Positions 1 to 6,634 of a stretch of 11,134 nucleotides of DNA are shown piece by piece. This DNA comes from Chloroflexota bacterium (GTDB taxonomy: Bacteria; Chloroflexota; Ktedonobacteria; Ktedonobacterales; Ktedonobacteraceae): the NCBI GenBank assembly GCA_027316975.1, contig DAHVFL010000117.1:1-11134 (forward strand). Direction: 5' to 3'. A program made the position numbers and the translations under genes. Numbering within the stretch: position 1 is the stretch's first letter; the number at the start of each line of letters is the position of its first letter. A model generated the notes under the pieces. It worked only from the letters and a program-made list of their open reading frames with translations, was not told where the DNA came from and did no database searches.

Positions 1-201
1 AACATATCAATACCATTCATAATAATTTCCCTCTTTTGTAGTGTTCCGTTTCTAAGAGGAAGTATAGAAGAGAAAAGGGGGTATGTTGATAGCATCTGTG
101 TATCAAGGAAGTATCAATGCTCCAGTAATGCTCGCAAAACGCGGGTGTGTAGCAAGCAATAGATCACTGTCGTATTTGGTAGACCTATCCTGTAGGAATA
201 T
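1..201. other. AT-rich upstream region, no gene seen
   Basis: This stretch precedes the Pho-box array of pstS. It is AT-rich compared with the coding DNA. The only ORF of note is a 40-codon frame at 83-205, whose G-run lies directly against its ATG and whose peptide resembles nothing I know. I see no RNA gene or convincing promoter here. It may hold the end of an upstream intergenic region or additional control elements of the pst operon. Confidence 0.5.
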
Positions 202-250
202 TTAACACTCGCTTAACAATCTTTAACATATCCATTAAGCATAGTTAATA
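202..250 (+). promoter_or_regulatory. Pho-box-like array of five TTAA repeats upstream of pstS
   Basis: Five direct repeats lie on one face of the helix: TTAACA at 202-207, TTAACA at 213-218, TTAACA at 223-228, TTAAGC at 235-240 and TTAATA at 245-250. The steps between them are 11, 10, 12 and 10 bp. Response regulators of the OmpR/PhoB class bind such head-to-tail repeats as dimers, and TTAACA-type repeats at 11-bp spacing are the known PhoP box of Bacillus. The array ends about 110 bp before the pstS start. A weak -10 candidate is TTAGAT at 266-271. The likely binder is the regulator encoded at 5870-6607 at the end of the same operon. The repeats are seen directly; the binder is inferred. 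Confidence 0.75.
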
Positions 251-358
251 CAGCAGTGATACCGTTTAGATAGGACGGTAACAGGAGAGATACAACTTGT
301 TGCGCGTCATCTATCGAAAACCATGTACATTGCTCGTAGGAAACGGGCAGGAGGAACT

Positions 359-1489
359 ATGCGGAAGCAATCGCGTATGACGATCATAATAGGAATCGCA
401 GTGCTGGTGAGCCTGCTTATTTCAGCCTGCGGGGGGAGCAATACGGGAAGCTCGACGCCCGGCGCTGGAAATACCGCCACAGCAAGCTGTCCTTCCATCT
501 CAGGCTTAACCGGCGCGGGATCGACCTTTGATAACCCGCTGTTCTCACAAATGTTTGCCCCCAATAACTACCCGAAGACGAAATGCGGCCTCAACGTCAA
601 CTACCAGTCTGTCGGCAGTGGCGCGGGCATTAACCAGTTACTCGCCCATACAGTAGACTTCGGCGCTACAGATGCGCCACTGACCGACGCGCAAGAAGCC
701 AAAAGCACGGCGGGAACCATCATCCACATCCCGGTAACGCTGGGCGCGGTAGCCATGTCCTACAACCTCACCGGCATCTCAGGGAATCTCAATTTGACCC
801 CGGCCATCATCTCTGCCATCTACCTCGGCACAACCACCTTTTGGGATGACGCAGCGATTAAGGCTGCCAACCCTGGCGTCACGCTGCCACATCAAACGAT
901 CACCCCGGTGCATCGCTCAGACGGTAGCGGCACCACAGGCATCTTCACGCGCTACCTGAGCGCCGTAAGTACCACCTGGTCCTCGAAGGTGGGCGCGGCC
1001 ACCACCGTCAACTGGCCTGTTGGCGTTGGTGGCAAAGGCAATGCCGGAGTCGCTGCGGCGGTCAAAAGCACCGTCGGAGCCATTGGCTACGTCGAACTGG
1101 CGTATGTTCTCTCGAATAACCTTTCTTACGCTGCCGTCCAGAATGCTAATGGGAAAAACGTCTTACCCTCACTTGAGGGTGCTAAAGCGGATGCGGCCAA
1201 CGTGACGAATATTCCCGCCGATCTGCGCTTCTATATCGTCAACGCGCCTGGTGATACGTCCTATCCCATTTCGGGCTTCTCGTGGGTCGTCGTCTACCAG
1301 ACACAGACCAATACTGCCAAAGGCCAGGCCCTGGCAAACATGCTCTGGTGGATGACGCACGCGGGCCAGCAGTACTCCACCGCGCTCAACTATGTACCAC
1401 TGCCCGACACTATTGTGACAAAAGATGAGGCGCAGATCAAATCGATGACCTGCGGCGGCTCGCCATGCTATACCGGCATCGTCAGCTAG
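359..1489 (+). CDS. pstS: PstS, phosphate-binding lipoprotein of the Pst ABC transporter
   Basis: Captures inorganic phosphate outside the membrane and delivers it to PstC/PstA. The 376-residue protein starts with a positively charged end, a hydrophobic core and the lipobox I-S-A-C with the lipidated cysteine at residue 24, so it is a membrane-anchored lipoprotein. Family phosphate-loop motifs follow: TGAGSTF (51-57), VGSGAGI (85-91), DFGATDAPL (100-108) and HRSDGSGTTGIF (185-196). Four further cysteines (44, 76, 365, 370) could form disulfides. The start at 359 was chosen because AGGAGG (349-354) lies just upstream and the signal peptide then has normal length; an in-frame ATG at 323 would add 12 residues with no Shine-Dalgarno sequence. 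It is the first gene of the operon, behind the Pho-box-like array, and is separated from pstC by a repeat-rich gap. Family assignment is secure. Confidence 0.96.
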   Translation: MRKQSRMTIIIGIAVLVSLLISACGGSNTGSSTPGAGNTATASCPSISGLTGAGSTFDNPLFSQMFAPNNYPKTKCGLNVNYQSVGSGAGINQLLAHTVDFGATDAPLTDAQEAKSTAGTIIHIPVTLGAVAMSYNLTGISGNLNLTPAIISAIYLGTTTFWDDAAIKAANPGVTLPHQTITPVHRSDGSGTTGIFTRYLSAVSTTWSSKVGAATTVNWPVGVGGKGNAGVAAAVKSTVGAIGYVELAYVLSNNLSYAAVQNANGKNVLPSLEGAKADAANVTNIPADLRFYIVNAPGDTSYPISGFSWVVVYQTQTNTAKGQALANMLWWMTHAGQQYSTALNYVPLPDTIVTKDEAQIKSMTCGGSPCYTGIVS

Positions 1490-1509
1490 CGTGTCAGTAA
1501 TCTTGTCAG

Positions 1510-1552
1510 CCAGTTTCACGGGCGGAAGAGAGGGATACTCTCTCTTAACTGG
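1510..1552 (+). other. Bulged stem-loop just after pstS
   Basis: Two stacked stems can form 20 nt after the pstS stop: CCAGTT (1510-1515) with AACTGG (1547-1552), and inside it AAGAGAG (1526-1532) with CTCTCTT (1540-1546). Together they give 13 pairs with a 10-nt bulge on the left side only. No U-run follows, so it is not a standard intrinsic terminator. It may protect the 3' end of a pstS-only message or be part of the neighbouring repeat region. Confidence 0.3.
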
Positions 1553-1600
1553 TGGATAGTCACTCTTCACGTGAAGCGGTGGGGTAATCCTGACATGTAG

Positions 1601-1810
1601 GGACGCCCACAAGGGGCGCTTTCACTGGGAGGTTTTTTAGGAAAGGGCCAGCGAGTGGGAGGTGTCATCCTGAGCGCAGCGAAGGATCTGCGTGCTGCCG
1701 ACGAGAGATCCTTCGCTGCGCTCAGAGCCTGCCCTGAACGCAGTGAAGGGATGACAGGCAAGATCGGCGCGTTTCAAAACAACCTCCCAGTGAAAGCACA
1801 AGGGGCGTCC
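1601..1810. repeat. 210-bp nested inverted-repeat (MITE-like) element between pstS and pstC
   Basis: Outer arms are GGACGCCC (1601-1608) against GGGCGTCC (1803-1810), followed by a 17-bp perfect pair: positions 1618-1634 (core TTTCACTGGGAGG) with 1781-1797. Pairing continues imperfectly inward. The left side has 9 nt between the two arm blocks and the right side 5 nt. The interior carries a second palindrome (1663-1756). It has no coding capacity beyond short chance frames. The nested terminal inverted repeats and lack of genes resemble a miniature inverted-repeat element, though no target-site duplication is clear. It fills most of the 398-bp gap between pstS and pstC. Confidence 0.65.
1663..1756. 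repeat. Interspersed CTGAGCG-type palindrome inside the element
   Basis: Arms at 1670-1689 and 1706-1725 are perfect 20-bp reverse complements around a 16-nt loop. TGTCATCC at 1663-1670 is matched by GGATGACA at 1749-1756. Between the right arm and that closing octamer sits an extra degenerate copy of the left arm (1734-1749, CTGAACGCAGTGAAGG). The same repeat family forms the hairpin at 6635-6714, with matching sequence changes in both arms. Repeats of this kind are scattered through many genomes as REP-like elements. Confidence 0.75.
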
Positions 1811-1887
1811 GGCCCCGCCCATCACATGAAGCGTGACAGGCCTATTGAAGAGGCGTAGCGCTGGCGCAAAAAGGAAAGTGGTGCTGT

Positions 1888-2865
1888 ATGCAACAGAGCC
1901 TTCCAGGGACGAGGAATGTGGCGCGGTTGCTCAGATGGGGTAATCGCCGGCTCAGTGATACGATCTTTCGCGGGATCACCATCCTGCTTGTCCTGTTCGT
2001 GGTGGCGATCGTCGCGGGAGTCGCATGGATACTCATTAGTAATTCGATGCCGGCGATCCAGAAGTTTGGCTTCCGTTTTCTCACGAATCAGGCCTTCGAT
2101 CCCGTCCACAACGTGTTTGGGGTCGGCCCCGCCATCTTCGGGACGCTGGTAACATCGGCCTTCGCCATCCTATTCGCTATCCCTATCGGGGTGGGTACGG
2201 CCATTTTTCTAGTGGATTTTTGCCCGCGCCCTATCCAGAGTCCCCTGGCGTTCATCGTCGAACTGCTGGCCGCCGTGCCGAGCGTCATCTATGGTCTGTT
2301 TGGCTTTCTCGTCCTGGCTCCCTGGTTACAGGGGTCGGCGGAACCCTGGCTACAGAAGTACCTGGGGTTCCTGCCGTTCTTCCAGGGCGCCTTTCACGGG
2401 CTTAGTCTGTTTACCGCGGGAGTCATCCTGGTGATTATGGTCCTTCCCCTGATTACCAGCGTGTCGCGCGAGGTCATCCTCACGACGCCCACCACGCAGC
2501 GCGAGGCGCTGCTGGCGCTGGGTGCCACCCGCTGGGAGGTCATCCGGCACGCGGTGCTCCCCTACTCGCGCATCGGCATCACCGGCGGCGTCATCCTGGC
2601 GCTGGGCCGCGCACTGGGTGAAACGATGGCCGTCACGATGGTCGTCGGCAACCAGGCATCACCCATCAGCCCCGGCCTCTTCAATTCGGGCTACACACTG
2701 GCGAGCGTCATCGCGAACCAGTTCAATGAAGCCACCCCTGGCCTCTTCTTCTCGGCGGTGATCGAGGCGGGCCTGCTCGTCTTTATCATCACCCTGATCA
2801 CCAATATCATCGCGCGCGTCCTGATCTACAGGATGGGTCATCGCGTGGGAGGACTTGCCACATGA
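1888..2865 (+). CDS. pstC: PstC, phosphate ABC transporter permease
   Basis: One half of the membrane channel that moves phosphate released by PstS into the cytoplasm. The 325-residue protein has a cytoplasmic N-terminus, a first membrane span near 30-50, and further hydrophobic spans near 80-110, 120-146, 172-192, 228-256 and 293-316. The EAA loop that contacts the ATPase lies near 205-245, with REALLALGAT followed by a conserved G and LGRALGE. The region PSVIYGLFGF (131-140) is typical of PstC/PstA. The ATG at 1888 follows AAGGAAA (1871-1877) at 10 nt; no in-frame upstream start fits. Its stop overlaps the pstA start by 4 nt, so the two are translationally coupled. PstC rather than PstA is assigned from the gene order, the longer extracytoplasmic loop after the first span, and the RALGETMAV motif. 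Confidence 0.95.
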   Translation: MQQSLPGTRNVARLLRWGNRRLSDTIFRGITILLVLFVVAIVAGVAWILISNSMPAIQKFGFRFLTNQAFDPVHNVFGVGPAIFGTLVTSAFAILFAIPIGVGTAIFLVDFCPRPIQSPLAFIVELLAAVPSVIYGLFGFLVLAPWLQGSAEPWLQKYLGFLPFFQGAFHGLSLFTAGVILVIMVLPLITSVSREVILTTPTTQREALLALGATRWEVIRHAVLPYSRIGITGGVILALGRALGETMAVTMVVGNQASPISPGLFNSGYTLASVIANQFNEATPGLFFSAVIEAGLLVFIITLITNIIARVLIYRMGHRVGGLAT

Positions 2866-3767
2866 GTATCACGGTAGAACAGCAGCAACCGACTGCCAAC
2901 CCGTTCCAGGCTCCGCGCACAGCGCACAACGCTCGCCGGCGCATCAGCAACATCGCCATCGTCGCCCTCTCACTGCTGGCTACGGCGTTCGCCGTGGCCG
3001 TGCTGCTCTTCCTGCTGCTGTACGTGCTACGCGCTGGCCTCCCCTACATCAACCTGGACCTGTTCACCAAAATTCCCACGCCCAATGGCGAGCCGGGCGG
3101 CGGCCTGGCGAACTCGATCCAGGGATCGCTGATCCTGGTCGGCCTGGCCTCGCTCTTTGGCATCCCGCTGGGACTGTTCACGGGCATCTACCTCTCCGAA
3201 TTCGGAGGCCGAGGGCCTATCGCCACGGGGGTTCGCTTCCTGGTCGATGTGCTGACCGGCATCCCGACCATCATCTTCGGCCTTTTCGCCTGGATTTTCA
3301 TCGTCGTCCCCCAACAATCTTTTTCGGGGCTGGCTGGAGGCGTGGCCCTGGGCATTATCATGATCCCGATCGTGGCTCGCACCTCGGAGGTGGTGCTGCG
3401 CCTGGTCCCGAACGAACTGCGCGAGGCGTCGCTGGCCCTCGGCGCGACCGAGTCACGCACCATCCTGCGGGTGGTCATTCCTTCAGCGCGCAACGGCATC
3501 ATCACCGGCATTGTGCTGGCCATGGCGCGTGTAGCCGGAGAAACAGCCCCGCTCTTGATGACGGCCTTTGGCAATCCGTTCTTTAACTCTGACATTACCC
3601 AGCCCATGGACGCGCTTCCCCTGCGCATCTTCAACTTCGCGGAAAGCCCCTACCAGGCGCAGATCAACCAGGCCTACGCAGGCTCGCTCGTCCTGATCGT
3701 GCTCATTCTCATCACCTCGTTTGCGATACGCTGGGCAACTGGAGGATTTAAACACGGTGGACGATAA
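2862..3767 (+). CDS. pstA: PstA, phosphate ABC transporter permease
   Basis: Second permease subunit, pairing with PstC in the membrane. The 301-residue protein has about 30 polar N-terminal residues, then spans near 31-56, 88-113, 125-149, 157-173, 212-234 and 270-292. The EAA loop is near 187-229 (REASLALGAT, then MARVAGETAP, where PstA proteins characteristically carry GETAPLL). GIPTIIFGLF (133-142) matches the permease family. The ATG lies inside ATGA shared with the pstC stop, and GGGAGGA (2847-2853) sits 8 nt upstream. The gap to pstB1 is 82 bp, longer than the other within-operon joins upstream of it, and holds a possible 29-codon frame. Assignment is secure. Confidence 0.95.
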   Translation: MSITVEQQQPTANPFQAPRTAHNARRRISNIAIVALSLLATAFAVAVLLFLLLYVLRAGLPYINLDLFTKIPTPNGEPGGGLANSIQGSLILVGLASLFGIPLGLFTGIYLSEFGGRGPIATGVRFLVDVLTGIPTIIFGLFAWIFIVVPQQSFSGLAGGVALGIIMIPIVARTSEVVLRLVPNELREASLALGATESRTILRVVIPSARNGIITGIVLAMARVAGETAPLLMTAFGNPFFNSDITQPMDALPLRIFNFAESPYQAQINQAYAGSLVLIVLILITSFAIRWATGGFKHGGR

Positions 3768-3849
3768 ATATGTCCACTTCCTGGAAACAGAGAAGAGCAA
3801 AACAAGCGAGCAACAGCAACGGGTGATGCTGGCAGAAAAGGAGTAAGGT

Positions 3850-4602
3850 ATGGCAATAGAAGTTCGCAACTTGAACGTGTGGTACGGGCGTTCGCAAGCG
3901 CTCCACGATATCACTCTCACCATCGAATCACAGGGCGCCACCGCCATCATCGGCCCATCAGGGTGCGGGAAATCGACCTTTGTGCGCTGCCTGAATCGTA
4001 TGCACGAGGAAATAGCCGGGGGCCGCGTCGAAGGCGAGGTACTGGTCGAAGGAATCAATATCTACGAGCGTTCTATCCAACCAGTGTATGTGCGGCGTCA
4101 CATCGGCATGGTGTTCCAGCGCCCCAATCCGCTCCCAACGCGCAGCATCTTCGAGAACGTGGCGATCGGCCTGCGCCTCAACGGGCTGGCTCGTGGAGAC
4201 GCGCTCAAGGAAATCGTTGAACGCAGCCTCACGCAGGCCGCGTTGTGGGATGAGGTCAAGGACCGTCTGAATGAGTCTGCCGGGCAATTGTCGGGTGGGC
4301 AGCAGCAGCGGCTGTGCATCGCGCGCGCGCTGGCCATCGAGCCGAAAATCATCCTGATGGACGAGCCAGCTTCCGCGCTCGATCCCATTTCAACCTTTCA
4401 GATCGAAGATCTAATGCGGGAGCTTCGAAAAACCTATCCTGTCGTGATCGTGACGCACAATATGCAGCAGGCGGCGCGTGTGGCGGAGAAGACGGTCTTC
4501 TTCCTGCAAGGTAGGCTGATCGAACAGGGAGAGACCGGGAAGTTCTTCTCACGTCCTCAAAAGAAAGAAACCGAAGACTACATCAGTGGACGTTTCAGTT
4601 AA
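3850..4602 (+). CDS. pstB: PstB1, phosphate ABC transporter ATP-binding protein
   Basis: ATPase that powers phosphate import through PstC/PstA on the cytoplasmic face. All nucleotide-binding motifs are intact in its 250 residues: Walker A GPSGCGKST (35-43), Q-loop Gln90 in VFQRPNP, signature LSGGQQQR (147-154), Walker B ILMDE (168-172), D-loop SALD (175-178) and switch His203 in VTHNMQQA. Length is normal for PstB. AAGGAG (3838-3843) lies 6 nt before the ATG. It is followed by the small gene at 4665 and a second complete pstB at 4959. After the Q-loop it has LPTRSIFENVAIG, where PstB proteins more often read FPMSIYDNVAYG; PstB2 here keeps the FPKSIFENVAYG form. The two copies are clear paralogues, diverged but with the same layout. 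Confidence 0.95.
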   Translation: MAIEVRNLNVWYGRSQALHDITLTIESQGATAIIGPSGCGKSTFVRCLNRMHEEIAGGRVEGEVLVEGINIYERSIQPVYVRRHIGMVFQRPNPLPTRSIFENVAIGLRLNGLARGDALKEIVERSLTQAALWDEVKDRLNESAGQLSGGQQQRLCIARALAIEPKIILMDEPASALDPISTFQIEDLMRELRKTYPVVIVTHNMQQAARVAEKTVFFLQGRLIEQGETGKFFSRPQKKETEDYISGRFS

Positions 4603-4664
4603 GCATCTATGACAGAATGTCAGGGTGAGCCTTGACAATTGAAGAAAATGAGGACCATGCCATC

Positions 4665-4898
4665 ATGAATACTTTTGCAGATGCAAATACGCTCGAAGGA
4701 AGGGCACCGGCTCAACTTCCCGAGGGGGCAAACATCTTCTCTCGCAAAGTTGCTCGAAGCGGCCATATCTCGTTTGAAGGGCGTCCGTACTTCATTAGCA
4801 AGACCCTGGCGGGCCGTTACATTCGTTTGATTGTGGTGGCGAACCGCCTGATTGTTGATACCGCTATCCCTTTACATAAAGAGTACCCGCTGGTGTAA
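4665..4898 (+). CDS. Small protein resembling a stand-alone transposase/integrase C-terminal beta-barrel
   Basis: A 77-residue protein between the two pstB genes. Residues 1-24 are polar and probably disordered. Residues 25-75 read as alternating beta strands: SRKVARSGHISFEG, RPYFIS, then L-A-G-RYIRLIVVANRLIVDT. The pattern (basic-V..G.I.F.G..Y.IS..L.G..V.L....) is the one I associate with the small barrel at the C-terminus of IS481/IS3-type transposases. No DDE catalytic domain or transposon ends surround it, so it is not simply a broken insertion sequence. The start at 4665 follows GAGGA (4650-4654) at 10 nt; a TTG at 4632 would add 11 residues. The 62-nt gap after pstB1 and 60-nt gap to pstB2 place it within the operon. 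Function unknown; DNA or RNA binding is a guess from fold resemblance. Confidence 0.72.
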   Translation: MNTFADANTLEGRAPAQLPEGANIFSRKVARSGHISFEGRPYFISKTLAGRYIRLIVVANRLIVDTAIPLHKEYPLV

Positions 4899-4937
4899 AA
4901 TACTGTATGAGGTGTGTCGTATTGTAAAGGGAGGATA

Positions 4938-4955
4938 CCTGGCACACCAGGAGGT
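4938..4955 (+). promoter_or_regulatory. pstB2 ribosome binding site with a small overlapping hairpin
   Basis: AGGAGGT (4949-4955) lies just before the ATG at 4959 and decides the start over an in-frame GTG at 4914. CCTGG (4938-4942) can pair with CCAGG (4947-4951) around a 4-nt loop, covering the first bases of the Shine-Dalgarno sequence. A 5-bp stem is weak, so any control of translation would be mild. Confidence 0.4.
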
Positions 4956-4958
4956 TGC

Positions 4959-5849
4959 ATGGACACCCGCTTCAATAAATTTGGTAAGGAACCGCCAGCG
5001 GTGGAGTTTGAAATCACACCTATGCCCAAACCAGTTGAAAGTACACATGTGCCTAAAGTCACTATTGCCGGGGCTGCTACAGTGCTTAACCCGGAAGCAG
5101 TGACTAAAATTGACGTGCGCCACGCCAATTTCTGGTATAGCGCCAAACAGGCACTTTTCGATGTTTCTCTCCCTGTTCGCGAGAAACATGTGACAGCCCT
5201 GATCGGTCCGTCGGGTTGCGGCAAAACAACGTTCCTGCGCACGCTCAATCGCATGAACGATCTTATACCGGGTACGCGCACGGAGGGTGAAGCCATACTA
5301 GATGGCCGCAATATCTATGAGAAATCACTTGACGTGGTCGCCCTGCGTCAACGTATTGGCATGGTTTTCCAACGCCCCACTCCGTTCCCCAAATCGATCT
5401 TCGAGAACGTAGCGTACGGCCTGCGCGTTCAAGGCACATCGAGAAAGCGCATCCAGGAGCGTGTAGAGGCCAGCCTGCGCAGAGCGGCCCTGTGGGATGA
5501 GGTCAAAGATCGTTTGAAAACGTCGGCGCTCGGCCTTTCGGGTGGGCAACAGCAGCGCCTGTGCATCGCGCGCGCCATAGCAGTCAACCCCGAAGTGCTT
5601 TTGATGGATGAACCGGCGTCTGCGCTCGATCCCATCGCCACGCTGAAAATTGAGGAATTGATCGTCGAATTAGCAAAAGACTACACTATTGTGATTGTGA
5701 CACACAATATGCAGCAGGCGGCGCGTGTCTCGCAATACACGGGATTTTTCCTGAATGGCAAGCTGATCGAATACGCGCCAACGGTCGAACTTTTTGAACA
5801 CCCGCGCAAAAAAGAAACCGAAGATTACATTAGCGGGCGTTTTGGTTGA
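4959..5849 (+). CDS. pstB: PstB2, second phosphate ABC transporter ATP-binding protein
   Basis: A second Pst ATPase in the same operon. It has 296 residues: about 50 extra N-terminal residues rich in proline and charged residues, then a full ABC domain. Walker A GPSGCGKTT (83-91), Q-loop Gln138, signature LSGGQQQR (193-200), Walker B LLMDEP (214-219), D-loop SALD and switch His249 are intact, and both paralogues end in KKETEDYISGRF. The start at 4959 has a strong AGGAGGT; the GTG at 4914 has no good site and would add 15 residues. The extension before the ABC domain has no recognisable motif. Possible roles are an alternative ATPase, a heterodimer with PstB1, or gene-dosage redundancy; the sequence does not decide. 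The response regulator gene begins 20 nt later. Confidence 0.94.
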   Translation: MDTRFNKFGKEPPAVEFEITPMPKPVESTHVPKVTIAGAATVLNPEAVTKIDVRHANFWYSAKQALFDVSLPVREKHVTALIGPSGCGKTTFLRTLNRMNDLIPGTRTEGEAILDGRNIYEKSLDVVALRQRIGMVFQRPTPFPKSIFENVAYGLRVQGTSRKRIQERVEASLRRAALWDEVKDRLKTSALGLSGGQQQRLCIARAIAVNPEVLLMDEPASALDPIATLKIEELIVELAKDYTIVIVTHNMQQAARVSQYTGFFLNGKLIEYAPTVELFEHPRKKETEDYISGRFG

Positions 5850-5869
5850 TAGAACATTGGAGGCACCCT

Positions 5870-6607
5870 GTGGGGCGTAAAATACTGGTTGTGGACGACG
5901 AGGCGGTGCTGGTAGAGACGATTGCCTATAACCTGGAACAGGCCGGCTACCAGGTGATTACGGCGGCGGACGGTGCCAGCGCGCTGGAGGTCGCCCGTCG
6001 CGAATCACCCGACCTGATCATTCTCGATATCATGCTGCCCGAAATGGACGGGCTAGAGGTCTGTCGCCAGTTGCGGCGCGATGGTAGCACCGCCGCCACG
6101 CCTATCATTATGCTTACAGCGAAAGGTGACGAAATCGACAAAGTCGTTGGGCTGGAAGTCGGCGCGGATGACTACGTGACCAAACCTTTCGGCAGGCGCG
6201 AGTTACTGGCCCGTGTGCGCGCCCTGTTACGACGCGCCAATCCCACGCAAGAAGACGGGAACGCGCAGAATGTGTCTGGCGAAACTTCACAAACGCAACG
6301 ACCGGGGCGCGAACTGCTGGCCGGGCCGTTGCGTATCGACCTCGCCGGGCGGCGCATCAATTGCCGTGGCAAGGATCTCGAACTGCAACCCAAACAATTC
6401 GACCTCTTGACCTACCTGGCGCGCAATCGCGGCACCGTGCTGACACGCGACCAACTGCTGCAAAACGTGTGGGGATATGATTACGTCGGCGATACGCGCA
6501 CCGTCGATGTCCATGTGCGCTGGCTGCGTGAAAAGCTCGAAGAAGACCCGGCCAACCCCAAATTGATCCAGACCGTCCGCGGCGTAGGCTACTGCTTCCG
6601 CTGGTAG
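5870..6607 (+). CDS. phoB: PhoB/PhoP-type response regulator (OmpR family)
   Basis: Two-component transcription factor, 245 residues. The receiver domain (about 3-122) has acidic pocket D9-D10, phosphoacceptor D53 in ILDIMLPEMDG, T83 and K105 in DDYVTKPF. A roughly 25-residue Q/N/T-rich linker follows, then a winged-helix DNA-binding domain (about 150-245) with LELQPKQFDLLTYLARN, the recognition region TRDQLL.NVWGYDY and TVDVHVRWLREKL, and a C-terminal hairpin VRGVGYCF. The GTG at 5870 was chosen because GGAGG (5859-5863) is 6 nt upstream; a TTG at 5846 would overlap pstB2 but has no such site. As last gene of the pst operon it very probably controls phosphate starvation genes through the repeat array at 202-250. 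Whether it is best called PhoB, PhoP or RegX3-like cannot be told from sequence alone. No partner histidine kinase follows. Confidence 0.93.
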   Translation: MGRKILVVDDEAVLVETIAYNLEQAGYQVITAADGASALEVARRESPDLIILDIMLPEMDGLEVCRQLRRDGSTAATPIIMLTAKGDEIDKVVGLEVGADDYVTKPFGRRELLARVRALLRRANPTQEDGNAQNVSGETSQTQRPGRELLAGPLRIDLAGRRINCRGKDLELQPKQFDLLTYLARNRGTVLTRDQLLQNVWGYDYVGDTRTVDVHVRWLREKLEEDPANPKLIQTVRGVGYCFRW

Positions 6608-6634
6608 GAACATCCAGGGCCGAGGCGAACTCAT

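Noticed and set aside
83..205. 40-codon ATG frame upstream of pstS, preceded by a G-run
   Set aside because: The G-run touches the start codon, too close for a ribosome binding site. The peptide has no recognisable features, and the frame runs into the Pho-box array.
1565..1576. 12-bp perfect palindrome CTTCACGTGAAG after pstS, possible operator
   Set aside because: It is isolated, with no promoter elements nearby, and one such palindrome near a repeat-rich region is not strong evidence.
2855..3586. 243-codon frame overlapping pstA in another frame
   Set aside because: The product is rich in Arg, His and Pro with no domain pattern; pstA in the same DNA has full family motifs.
4632..4637. 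Perfect TTGACA after pstB1, possible internal promoter -35
   Set aside because: No acceptable -10 hexamer at 16-18 bp. It also doubles as an alternative TTG start of the small gene, for which the ATG at 4665 fits better.
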